Below are positions 1-6,497 of a DNA stretch of 15,945 nt, piece after piece. The notes under the pieces are model-generated. The model was not told where the DNA came from. It saw only the letters and a list, made by a program, of their open reading frames with translations, and searched no databases. Numbering within the stretch: position 1 is the first letter of the stretch; each line of letters starts with the position of its first letter. Origin of the DNA: Thermoplasmata archaeon (GTDB lineage: Archaea > Thermoplasmatota > E2 > UBA202 > JdFR-43); contig JAGGYX010000164.1 of NCBI GenBank assembly GCA_021162305.1, positions 1 to 15,945 of the forward strand, read 5' to 3'. A program made the position numbers and the translations under genes.

Positions 1-106
1 CTATTATTGCACCGGGTCCAAAAAAGAGCAGATAGCGAAGATATTTTTTCAAAGAAGGCTTTGCTTTTAGAACTTCATCAGGCTCTGGAAATCTGATTTC
101 ATCCAT
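1..106 (-). CDS. N-terminus of a probable Nramp-family divalent metal transporter (partial)
   Basis: Only the first 35 codons are inside the window; the gene runs off the left edge. From ATG at 106 the protein starts with a short charged tail (MDEIRFPEPDEVLKAKPSLK) and then KYLRYLLFFGPGAII. A tail followed by a GPGAIIA-type start of the first membrane helix is how many archaeal and bacterial Nramp-type Mn/Fe transporters begin, hence the call. The gene is divergent from the PEBP gene at 219, across a 112-bp A+T-rich spacer. A TATA-like element at 129-137 (minus strand) is centred 27 bp before the start, which suggests a leaderless mRNA. The family call rests on about 15 residues and could be wrong; another multi-pass transporter is possible. 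Confidence 0.45.
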   Translation of the reverse strand, partial: MDEIRFPEPDEVLKAKPSLKKYLRYLLFFGPGAII

Positions 107-128
107 GGTATTGTGAAATACTTATGCA

Positions 129-137
129 TTTTATATT
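129..137 (-). promoter_or_regulatory. TATA-like box for the gene starting at 106 (minus strand)
   Basis: The minus strand reads AATATAAAA, centred 27 bp upstream of the ATG at 106. That spacing puts the transcript start at or beside the start codon. The surrounding spacer (107-218) is a run of A+T blocks serving two divergent promoters; I see no RNA gene in it. Confidence 0.4.
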
Positions 138-189
138 TTTTTAAAAAATTCTTTAAAAGATTTAAAAAGCGTTAAATGTGTGTAAAAAT

Positions 190-198
190 ACTTAAATA
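190..198 (+). promoter_or_regulatory. TATA box for the PEBP-led operon
   Basis: ACTTAAATA is centred 25 bp upstream of the ATG at 219, the usual archaeal TATA-to-start distance for a leaderless transcript. This supports 219 as the start rather than the in-frame TTG at 201. Confidence 0.55.
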
Positions 199-218
199 CC
201 TTGAATTGTAATATTATT

Positions 219-683
219 ATGGCATTCGAAATAAAAAGCCCTGCTTTTGAGAATGGCAATGTTATACCAGAAAAATATACATGCGATGGTGAAAATGTTT
301 CGCCGCCTTTAAAATGGCATGATGTGCCAACTGAAACAAAAAGCCTTGTTTTAATATGTGATGACCCCGACGCTCCTCTTATGACATGGGTTCACTGGCT
401 CATATATTGCATTCCTCCTTCCAAAAATGGTCTTGAAGAAAACATTCCAAGAAAAGAAGTTCTTGAATGGGGAGGAAAACAGGGAAAAAATAGCTGGGGC
501 AAAATTGGCTATGGCGGCCCATGCCCGCCTGGCAAGAAACAGCACCGCTATTTTTTCAGGCTCTATGCTTTGAATGAGGAATTGAATTTGCCGGCGGGAT
601 TGAAGAAAAAAGAACTGTTGAAAAGAATTGAAAGGCATGTTATAGGAAAAGCAGAGATAATGGGGAAATATGGAAGAAAATAG
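219..683 (+). CDS. PEBP / YbhB-YbcL (Raf kinase inhibitor-like) family protein
   Basis: A 154-residue protein of the phosphatidylethanolamine-binding protein fold, the usual length for prokaryotic YbhB/YbcL members. Visible family motifs are TCDGENVSPPL (21-31), the anion-pocket signature DDPDAP (48-53), VHW (58-60) and GYGGPCPPG...HRYFFRLYAL (98-118). There is no signal peptide, so it is probably cytoplasmic. Prokaryotic members are poorly understood; binding of a small anionic ligand is inferred from the conserved pocket. An in-frame TTG at 201 would add six residues, but the start at 219 matches the family start (MAFEIKSPAF) and lies 25 bp below a TATA box. The 3' end overlaps the next gene by 14 nt, so the two are probably cotranscribed. 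Confidence 0.93.
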   Translation: MAFEIKSPAFENGNVIPEKYTCDGENVSPPLKWHDVPTETKSLVLICDDPDAPLMTWVHWLIYCIPPSKNGLEENIPRKEVLEWGGKQGKNSWGKIGYGGPCPPGKKQHRYFFRLYALNEELNLPAGLKKKELLKRIERHVIGKAEIMGKYGRK

Positions 684-1278
684 GCTTAAAAAATTTGTTG
701 AGAAATATGGGAAAAAATATAGTGAGATGCTTGGAATAGATGCGAGAAAAGAAAAATTTAAATGGTTTCTGGCAGCCCTGCTATTTGGTGCACCCATAAG
801 AGAGGAAAATGCAATGAAGACTTATCTGTTATTTGAGAAAAATGGCTTGGTAACGCCAGAAAAAATTATAGAGGCAGGATGGGATAGAATTGTTTCACTG
901 CTGGATGAGGGAGGATATACAAGATATGATTTTAAAACAGCTGATAAGATTATTGAAGCCTGCAAAAATATAATTGAGAAAGGAGGAATCGAAAAGTTGA
1001 CCATGGAGGGAAGGCACGCTTTAAAGATTGCAAAGGGAATAGGAGATGTTACAATAGATATATTTTTAAGAGAGCTTGGAATGCCTCACCATCCTTCTAA
1101 GTATGCCATAATGGCTGCGAAAAATCATGGATTGATGGAAGGAAATAAAATTAAAAAATTTGAGGAGATAGATGAAATAAACCTTGAAATAGCATTGATG
1201 AAACTCGGAAGAGATTATTGCAGAAAAAATAAATGTAAAGAATGTCCCTTTCCATGTAGAAAAGGAAAAAATTTATGA
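670..1278 (+). CDS. HhH-GPD superfamily (endonuclease III-like) protein with C-terminal Cys cluster
   Basis: A 202-residue, largely helical protein resembling the endonuclease III / HhH-GPD DNA glycosylase fold. The helix-hairpin-helix is ALKIAKGIGDVTIDIFLREL (117-136). The C-terminus holds a four-cysteine cluster, C184-x4-C-x2-C-x3-C197, like but not identical to the C-x6-C-x2-C-x5-C [4Fe-4S] loop of endonuclease III. Two family landmarks are not seen: the catalytic Lys after the hairpin Gly (V127 sits where GVGRKTA carries Lys), and the VDTH-type catalytic Asp (GMPHHPSKYAIMAA follows instead). It may therefore bind DNA without base excision, or use other residues. It overlaps the upstream PEBP gene by 14 nt and is followed after 1 nt by the JAMM gene. 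Base specificity cannot be assigned. Confidence 0.7.
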   Translation: MEENRLKKFVEKYGKKYSEMLGIDARKEKFKWFLAALLFGAPIREENAMKTYLLFEKNGLVTPEKIIEAGWDRIVSLLDEGGYTRYDFKTADKIIEACKNIIEKGGIEKLTMEGRHALKIAKGIGDVTIDIFLRELGMPHHPSKYAIMAAKNHGLMEGNKIKKFEEIDEINLEIALMKLGRDYCRKNKCKECPFPCRKGKNL

Positions 1279-1279
1279 C

Positions 1280-1681
1280 ATGCTTTTGTTTATTAACAGA
1301 AAAATGAAAATAAAAGGAATAGAAAGAGAATGTCTTGAAACAATAAAAGAGGGGGCAAAAGCACTGCATCCACGCGAATTTCTGGCTTTGCTTTCTGTTG
1401 GAAATGACAAAAGCATAATTTCGGAGATAGTTATGCTTCCACAGATGACATATGGAAAGAGACATGCAACTTTTAACATCTATATGGCTCCGATAGATTT
1501 TTCAATTGTTGGAACTGTTCATTCACATCCTTCTGGATATCCAGTTCCATCTCAAGATGATTTAATCACATTCAGCAAAAATGGAATAATACACATTATA
1601 ATCGCATATCCTTATGATGACACATCATGGAAAGCTTATAATTCTAATGGAGAAGAGGTAAAGCTGAAAATAATTGAATGA
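1280..1681 (+). CDS. JAMM/MPN (Mov34/JAB1) metalloprotease, archaeal type
   Basis: A 133-residue single-domain zinc peptidase. The complete JAMM signature is present: Glu33 in HPREFLALL, then H81-S-H83, seven residues, S91, two residues, D94 (HSHPSGYPVPSQDD). Archaeal single-domain JAMM proteins include desampylases that remove ubiquitin-like SAMP proteins from targets or process their precursors. That role is inferred here; no ubiquitin-like or E1-like gene is in the window. The start is uncertain. ATG 1280 lies 1 nt after the previous stop, but an in-frame ATG at 1304 gives MKIKGIEREC, closer to how archaeal relatives begin. Neither has a clear Shine-Dalgarno site. It is the last gene of the 219-1681 unit. 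Confidence 0.88.
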   Translation: MLLFINRKMKIKGIERECLETIKEGAKALHPREFLALLSVGNDKSIISEIVMLPQMTYGKRHATFNIYMAPIDFSIVGTVHSHPSGYPVPSQDDLITFSKNGIIHIIIAYPYDDTSWKAYNSNGEEVKLKIIE

Positions 1682-1694
1682 AAAAAGTGAAAGA

Positions 1695-1703
1695 CATATA
1701 AAT
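1695..1703 (+). promoter_or_regulatory. TATA box for the AAA+/response-regulator operon
   Basis: CATATAAAT is centred 25 bp upstream of ATG 1724 in the 42-bp gap after the JAMM gene. This indicates a separate, leaderless transcription unit for the ATPase and response regulator. Confidence 0.55.
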
Positions 1704-1723
1704 TGGCTGCTATTTAATTTAGG

Positions 1724-2380
1724 ATGGTTGAAAGAATATATCTTAATCCAAATGAGCCTGATCCGACTTTCATGGTTTATAAGGAAGAGGCAAGGAGGGT
1801 GATGCTTAAGGCTCTTGCAGGTAAGAGCGAGTGCTTCTGGATTTTAGGAAAAACAGGGATAGGGAAAACAACATTTTTACTCTGGATAAATAAATTCGCC
1901 CCTTTATACAAATTGAAAAGCATATATTTTCATGGAGGAGAAGAATTAAAATTTGAGGATTTTAAAAACGGAATTGAAAAATTGATTAAGGCATCCTTTT
2001 TCTCAAGAATTTTTCTGAAAAAAAGATATACAGAGTCTCCTGTATTAATCCTGATAGATGAAGCAGAACATGTGAATGATGACAGAATATGGAAATATGT
2101 TGTAAGCAAACTTGACGAACCAGATTTAAATTTTTCAGTTGTACTGTCATCAGTTGAAGAAAAAGAAGAAATAAAGCAGTATTTTAAGGGAAGGGAGATA
2201 GATAAAATATATCTTGAAAAGCCTTCTGTTGATATCCTCATGGAAATGATAAGGAAGAGAATAGAGGCGGGCGGCGGCGAGGGCTACCAGCCTTTCGGGA
2301 AGCAGCTTATCAAAGATATCATTGAGGCATCAGATACAATAAGGGAGATATTGATAAAACTTGAGGAGGTGGCAAAATGA
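1724..2380 (+). CDS. AAA+ ATPase, Orc1/Cdc6- or ExeA-like, paired with a response regulator
   Basis: A 218-residue soluble P-loop ATPase. It shows Walker A GKTGIGKTT (42-50), Walker B VLILIDEAEH (107-116), a sensor-1-like FSVVLSS (137-143) and a sensor-2-like DTIREILIKL (204-213). This order and length match a minimal Orc1/Cdc6-type AAA+ module without the C-terminal winged-helix DNA-binding domain. A short GC-rich, Gly-rich insert (AGGGEG, 182-187) sits just before the lid helices. The stop overlaps the start of the response regulator by 4 nt (ATGA), and a strong Shine-Dalgarno sequence in its last codons drives that gene, so the two products are probably made in fixed ratio. I infer ATP-driven assembly or remodelling controlled by the phosphorylated partner; the substrate is unknown. 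Confidence 0.82.
   Translation: MVERIYLNPNEPDPTFMVYKEEARRVMLKALAGKSECFWILGKTGIGKTTFLLWINKFAPLYKLKSIYFHGGEELKFEDFKNGIEKLIKASFFSRIFLKKRYTESPVLILIDEAEHVNDDRIWKYVVSKLDEPDLNFSVVLSSVEEKEEIKQYFKGREIDKIYLEKPSVDILMEMIRKRIEAGGGEGYQPFGKQLIKDIIEASDTIREILIKLEEVAK
2365..2371 (+). promoter_or_regulatory. Strong Shine-Dalgarno site for the response regulator
   Basis: GGAGGTG lies 5 nt before ATG 2377, inside the last codons of the AAA+ gene. With the ATGA stop/start overlap it indicates translational coupling of ATPase and response regulator. Confidence 0.75.
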
Positions 2381-3009
2381 AGAAAATCATGGTTGCAGAT
2401 GATGAACCAGAGATAATAGATATCATCAAAAAAATGCTATCTGGAAAATATGAAGTTATAGGGGTTTACAATGGAGAGGAAGCATTGAAGAAGGCGAAGG
2501 AAGTGAAGCCAGATTTGATTTTACTCGATATTCTCATGCCAAAAATGGATGGATGGGAAACGCTGCGGAAACTAAAACAGGATGAAGAGCTTAAAAACAT
2601 ACCTGTTTCCATGCTTACCGCTCTTCCTTTGACACCAGAGGATACTTTTGATAAGCCAATAGACGATATAGAAAATTATATTGTTAAGCCATTTACAAAA
2701 GAAACACTTTTGAAAAAAATTGAGGATATTTTTGAAAGAGAGGAAGAGGCAAAGAAAAAATATGAAGAATTGAAAGAAAAAGTTGGAGAGGATATTGCAA
2801 ACGAATACATGAAACTCTCAAGGGCAATAAACAGGCATCGCCGCCTCATTGGAGTAATAGTGAATTCCACAAATCAACTCAACCAGTCTGTGAGAAATCT
2901 GATATTGAGTCAGAAAAGATTGATAGAAAGTTTGAAGAAGAGGGCAGAGGAAATAGAAAATTTACTGGAGGAAGAAGGAAACAAAAGCAAAAAGAATATC
3001 TCCAAATAA
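2377..3009 (+). CDS. CheY-like response regulator with long C-terminal helical domain
   Basis: Residues 1-118 are a complete receiver domain: acidic pair D8-D9, phospho-acceptor D51 (LILLDILMPKMDG), T81 and K104 (VKPF). Every residue needed for phosphorylation and switching is present. Residues 119-210 form a charged, heptad-like helical tail (EREEEAKKKYEELKEKVGE..., then SLKKRAEEIENLLEEEGNKSKK) with no DNA-binding or enzymatic motif. It therefore probably signals by protein contact; the AAA+ ATPase upstream is the obvious candidate partner, by inference from the ATGA coupling. No histidine kinase is in the window. The last 48 bp (2962-3009) overlap, tail to tail, the 3' end of the prepilin peptidase gene on the other strand. 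Confidence 0.92.
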   Translation: MKKIMVADDEPEIIDIIKKMLSGKYEVIGVYNGEEALKKAKEVKPDLILLDILMPKMDGWETLRKLKQDEELKNIPVSMLTALPLTPEDTFDKPIDDIENYIVKPFTKETLLKKIEDIFEREEEAKKKYEELKEKVGEDIANEYMKLSRAINRHRRLIGVIVNSTNQLNQSVRNLILSQKRLIESLKKRAEEIENLLEEEGNKSKKNISK

Positions 3010-3606
3010 ACAAGAAATAACATAGCCAATCAATATAAACAAAAGAAATGGAAGCTTTGGTGTTACCCAGATTCTGCCCTTATATGAATCAAAATCTGCA
3101 TTTTTAACGGGGAAAATTGTTTTCCTGCCATCCTTTTCCATGGGCCATACAAATTTATTTTTTGCAACACTTGCCTCCATCCTATAACCAAAAAAGGCAT
3201 ATGGCATTTCTATATCTCTCCTGATTGCATTATAAATTAAAAAAATGATTGGCATTGGAAGTATGAGGAGAAGGGAATTTATCAATACTGTTAGAGGGAA
3301 AACAAATTGAGGAGAATGAAAAATGGTTATAGAAGGAGGCAGAGGATTCAACAATGCTATTGCCATAATTGCTTTTGCATCAGCTCCTCCCATTCCAAAA
3401 ATATATAGAAGAAATGCTATTGGAATTGAAATTGCGATGGAAATTGCTTCGAGAAAGTAATTTTTATTGAAAAAAAGGAAAAATGCTCCTGCGATACCAA
3501 TAAAAATCCATATCCAGTTATCTGCTTCCCTTTTTTTAATATCGCTATAGGCAGCATATAGAAGAAGAGGGAAAGCAATTGCAAATTTTATTATGTCTGT
3601 TTCCAT
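2962..3606 (-). CDS. Archaeal prepilin/preflagellin peptidase (A24 aspartic protease family)
   Basis: A 214-residue polytopic membrane protein. It has the two aspartates of the type IV prepilin peptidase family: D22 in the first loop (AAYSDIKKREADNW) and D76 in GMGGADAK (71-78), the archaeal form of the GxGD motif. About six hydrophobic segments are visible (near 6-20, 31-48, 52-70, 78-88, 104-127, 184-211). The family cuts class III signal peptides of archaellins, pilins and sugar-binding proteins at the cytoplasmic face, before the hydrophobic stretch. A 50-residue polar stretch (128-180) interrupts the membrane region before the last helices. The start overlaps the end of the PKD-protein gene by 16 nt, so the two are cotranscribed. 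No gene with an obvious class III signal peptide is in this window. Confidence 0.88.
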   Translation of the reverse strand: METDIIKFAIAFPLLLYAAYSDIKKREADNWIWIFIGIAGAFFLFFNKNYFLEAISIAISIPIAFLLYIFGMGGADAKAIMAIALLNPLPPSITIFHSPQFVFPLTVLINSLLLILPMPIIFLIYNAIRRDIEMPYAFFGYRMEASVAKNKFVWPMEKDGRKTIFPVKNADFDSYKGRIWVTPKLPFLLFILIGYVISCLFGDILFAFVSFFLQ

Positions 3607-5909
3607 TTCCTGTATAGCAGGATGGCGAGAATTGCTGCAGCCAACGCTACAATTGAAAATGCTGGTGAATTGGCTTTTGTTTTTATTTCCATTATGAGTG
3701 CATTGCTTCGCACTCCTCCTCCAATTGCTCTAATTATTACCATACCATCATTTTTGGCTGTTATTTTAATCGCCACTTCTTTCTTTTCGTTTGGTTGTAA
3801 GGTTATGTTCTTGTCAACTATTGTTACTTCTATTCCTTCCGTCTTATTTTCAACTTTTAGATTTATTGAAGATAATTCATATGGAAGTGTATTTTTTATT
3901 GTTAGCTTAACAGTTTTTGTTGAGCCTTTTGTAGTCTTTATGCTTTCGCTCCCGCTGAGAAGAAGGCTTGCCTTTTCTTTTACTTCTATTGTCTCGCTTA
4001 TTGTATTTGCAAGACTTGCATTGTCTATGACCTTTAATGTCACTACATATTCGCCAGCTTCATCCCAGGAATGCTCCGCCGTCGGCTTTGTATATGTTGA
4101 ATCAAATTTTCCATCTCCATCCCAATCCCATTTATATAAAACAATGCTTCCATCACTATCATAGCTTTTACTGCCGTTAAATTTAACAACCTCGCCCACA
4201 GATGGCTGGCTTGGATAATAGCTGAACTTTGCTATTGGGGGCATATTTCCAGTTTCATTGTTTACAGTAATAAATTTAATGAGAGAGTCAACATCGCCAT
4301 CATTATCCCTTACTGTCAATTTAACACTATAACTTCCTGCTTTTTTATAAATGTGGGCAAATCTTTTTTCATATGAATGGCTGCCATCTCCCAAATCCCA
4401 TGTATAATTGACGATATATCCATCCAAATCATTGGATGAGGAAGCATCAAATGTAATTGGTGAGTCAACAAAAGGCGTTACTGGGTCATATGTAAAATTT
4501 GCAATTGGGGGCGAATTCACCACTGTTATTTTCTTGCTTATGCTATCACTATTTCCTTTGTCATCCTTTATTGTTAGCGTAACCGTAAATGTTCCCAATT
4601 GCGTATATTGATGTTCTGGATTTCTCTCATCACTTGTTTCGCCATCTCCAAAATCCCAGTGCCATTGTGTTGCTCCTGTAGAAAGGTCGGTAAAATGAAT
4701 AATAACATTTCTCGTTGGATTGGCAGGATAATACGAAAAATCTGCTTTAAATCCTTGCTCACCACTATGTCCTTCCCATACTTCATTTCCATTCTCATCA
4801 AATTTTGCAACAAAATATCTATTTACACCTCCAACAACTCTGTAGCCACCCGCTACGATATCGTTGCCACATATTGCTATACTCCTTATTGCCCCATTTA
4901 TGTCGTATGTATTTTCCCATATTAAATTTCCACTTTTGCTATATTTTACTATATGCCATTTTGGAGTGCTTCCCTCCACAATGTGATTTCCTACTATGAT
5001 ATTTTCATTACCATCTATTCCAATGCCAAGGCTGTAGTCGTTGTAAGCAATTCCATCTGTTTTATCCCATTTTTTATTTCCATTTGAATTGAGCATTAAA
5101 GTCCAGAAACTCGTGCCTTTATTTCCACTAACAGCAATGCCTCCATCTGAAAATATGGCAGCATCTGTTGCAGCTGCATTCTCACCATACAATTTATCCC
5201 ATTTTTTATTCAGATTTGTATCATATTTTACAACCACAAATTTTGTTACATTATTTTCTTCTGTTCCTCCCACAACAACAACATTGCTTCCTCTAACATC
5301 CATTCCAAAAGCAGCATCTGTTCCACCACGGTCATATTCATTCTCTGCAATAATATTTCCAGTTAATCCATTAACCTTTATTGTCCAGAAATTTAAGTTG
5401 GTTGGTGTTCCACCCTGCAAATCTACTTGTATGGTAACACCAGTTGCATATACATTGCCATCATTGTCAATAGCAATGTCACGAAGCAAATCAGCGAAAT
5501 GTTTATCATATTCTTTATGCCAGAGCAAATTGCCATTGCCATCGTATTTCAGAATGATATAGTTTGTAAACAATGAAGAAAGCTCAGAAGGTGTATATCC
5601 AGCTCCAACTATGCCTCCAATATATATGTTTCCATTAGCATCGATGGCAACAGCTTCTCCGACATTTGTTGCAACATTGCTTTTTTGATAATCTTTTTCC
5701 CATATTAGTTTTCCATTGCTATCATATTTCTGCGTCCTTATTACCGTTGTATCTCCTTGGCTCACTGAGCCAGTTACAATAACATTTCCCTCGTCATCGA
5801 CAGCCACACCATATATTTCATCTCCTGTGGCTGGAGGAATTGCATTGCTCATTTGCATGTTTATTGGCATAAATAATAGCATAACGACAATTGCAATTAT
5901 TTTTTTCAT
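3591..5909 (-). CDS. Secreted surface protein: seven-bladed beta-propeller, three PKD domains, C-terminal membrane anchor
   Basis: A 772-residue exported protein. Order: Sec signal peptide (1-23); seven repeats of the form 'AVDDEGNVIVTG ... KYDxNGxLxWEKxY' (31-380), consistent with one seven-bladed propeller; three PKD domains marked by WDFGDG (418-423), WDLGDG (504-509) and WDWDGDG (594-600); a CARDB/Ig-like region (648-744); and a transmembrane helix (750-766) ending YRKWKQT. The N-glycosylation sequons are consistent with a surface location. The C-terminus (SPAFSIVALAAAILAILLYRK) vaguely resembles PGF-CTERM tails, but the PGF motif is missing, so a plain anchor is safer. The role is probably adhesion or cell-envelope contact. 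It lies 27 bp downstream of the cyclo-ligase gene and overlaps the prepilin peptidase gene by 16 nt. Confidence 0.9.
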   Translation of the reverse strand: MKKIIAIVVMLLFMPINMQMSNAIPPATGDEIYGVAVDDEGNVIVTGSVSQGDTTVIRTQKYDSNGKLIWEKDYQKSNVATNVGEAVAIDANGNIYIGGIVGAGYTPSELSSLFTNYIILKYDGNGNLLWHKEYDKHFADLLRDIAIDNDGNVYATGVTIQVDLQGGTPTNLNFWTIKVNGLTGNIIAENEYDRGGTDAAFGMDVRGSNVVVVGGTEENNVTKFVVVKYDTNLNKKWDKLYGENAAATDAAIFSDGGIAVSGNKGTSFWTLMLNSNGNKKWDKTDGIAYNDYSLGIGIDGNENIIVGNHIVEGSTPKWHIVKYSKSGNLIWENTYDINGAIRSIAICGNDIVAGGYRVVGGVNRYFVAKFDENGNEVWEGHSGEQGFKADFSYYPANPTRNVIIHFTDLSTGATQWHWDFGDGETSDERNPEHQYTQLGTFTVTLTIKDDKGNSDSISKKITVVNSPPIANFTYDPVTPFVDSPITFDASSSNDLDGYIVNYTWDLGDGSHSYEKRFAHIYKKAGSYSVKLTVRDNDGDVDSLIKFITVNNETGNMPPIAKFSYYPSQPSVGEVVKFNGSKSYDSDGSIVLYKWDWDGDGKFDSTYTKPTAEHSWDEAGEYVVTLKVIDNASLANTISETIEVKEKASLLLSGSESIKTTKGSTKTVKLTIKNTLPYELSSINLKVENKTEGIEVTIVDKNITLQPNEKKEVAIKITAKNDGMVIIRAIGGGVRSNALIMEIKTKANSPAFSIVALAAAILAILLYRKWKQT

Positions 5910-5914
5910 GTTTT

Positions 5915-5920
5915 CACCTT
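5915..5920 (-). promoter_or_regulatory. Shine-Dalgarno-like site and upstream TATA elements of the PKD surface gene
   Basis: On the minus strand AAGGTG ends 5 nt before the ATG at 5909. Two TATA-like elements lie further upstream: TTTTAAAA (5930-5937, centre 25 bp from the ATG) and TTTATAAAT (about 5940-5948), the latter inside the end of the cyclo-ligase gene. The first would give a leaderless mRNA, the second a short leader that includes the Shine-Dalgarno site. The surface gene can therefore probably be transcribed independently of the metabolic genes. Confidence 0.45.
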
Positions 5921-5936
5921 GGCAATAATTTTAAAA

Positions 5937-6497
5937 TCATTTATAAAATGTGTGGTTCAATTGTAAAATTCTTTTCTCTGTTATAATCATATCCATTCTA
6001 ACATCGTGCTTCTCTTCTGGCACCTCATCCAAAATCTGAAAATCAAAAGCCAGGGCAATTTTCAGAGCATTCATTTTTGAAAGCAGACGGTCAAAATACC
6101 CCTTTCCATATCCTATTCTATAGCCACGATTATCAAATGCTATGCCTGGAATGATGGCAATCTCTATATCATTCAAATTTGCCTTTCTTATCTCCTTGGG
6201 TTCTAAAATTCCGTATGCTCCTGTTGCAAGCTCATCCCATTCTTTAATATATGATAAAATTAATTCATTTCCTCTTACAACTGGAACAGCTATATCCTTT
6301 TCTTTAACATATTTTTTTATCAATCCATGCGTATAAACTTCATTATCAAAAGAGATGTAGCAGAGCAACTTCTTTGCTTTCTTAAATTCTTGCAAGCTAA
6401 CGAGCTTTGATATAATATCATTGCTTTTTTTTAATACTTCATATACACCAAGTTTATTTCTTTTCTTGATTAATTCCTCCCTTATTTTATTTTTCAT
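5937..6497 (-). CDS. 5-formyltetrahydrofolate cyclo-ligase (methenyl-THF synthetase)
   Basis: A 186-residue member of the 5-FTHF cyclo-ligase / YgfA family, of normal length. The enzyme converts 5-formyl-tetrahydrofolate to 5,10-methenyl-tetrahydrofolate using ATP and so clears an inhibitor of SHMT and other folate enzymes. Diagnostic motifs are IPGIAFDNRGYRIGYGKGYFDRLL (116-139), the nucleotide/folate loop, and HDVRMDMIITE (164-174). The N-terminal KNKIREELIKKRN helix is also typical. Its start overlaps the stop of the class V aminotransferase gene by 4 nt (ATGA), so the two are translationally coupled. Its presence implies folate-type C1 carriers in this cell, and SHMT lies 6.6 kb away. It is cytoplasmic. 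Confidence 0.93.
   Translation of the reverse strand: MKNKIREELIKKRNKLGVYEVLKKSNDIISKLVSLQEFKKAKKLLCYISFDNEVYTHGLIKKYVKEKDIAVPVVRGNELILSYIKEWDELATGAYGILEPKEIRKANLNDIEIAIIPGIAFDNRGYRIGYGKGYFDRLLSKMNALKIALAFDFQILDEVPEEKHDVRMDMIITEKRILQLNHTFYK

Noticed and set aside
107..218. Possible small RNA or tRNA in the first intergenic spacer
   Set aside because: The sequence is simple A+T-rich promoter DNA without cloverleaf potential or paired stems of note.
351..797. A 148-codon minus-strand reading frame opposite the PEBP and glycosylase-like genes
   Set aside because: It lies antisense to two well-supported genes, has low-complexity Phe/Ser-rich composition and no start signals; it is a mirror of A+T-rich coding sequence.
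3622..4164. A 180-codon plus-strand reading frame within the PKD surface-protein gene
   Set aside because: It is antisense to clear PKD/CARDB-like coding sequence and has no promoter or recognisable domain; the repetitive Asp/Gly codons of the sense strand keep the opposite frame open.
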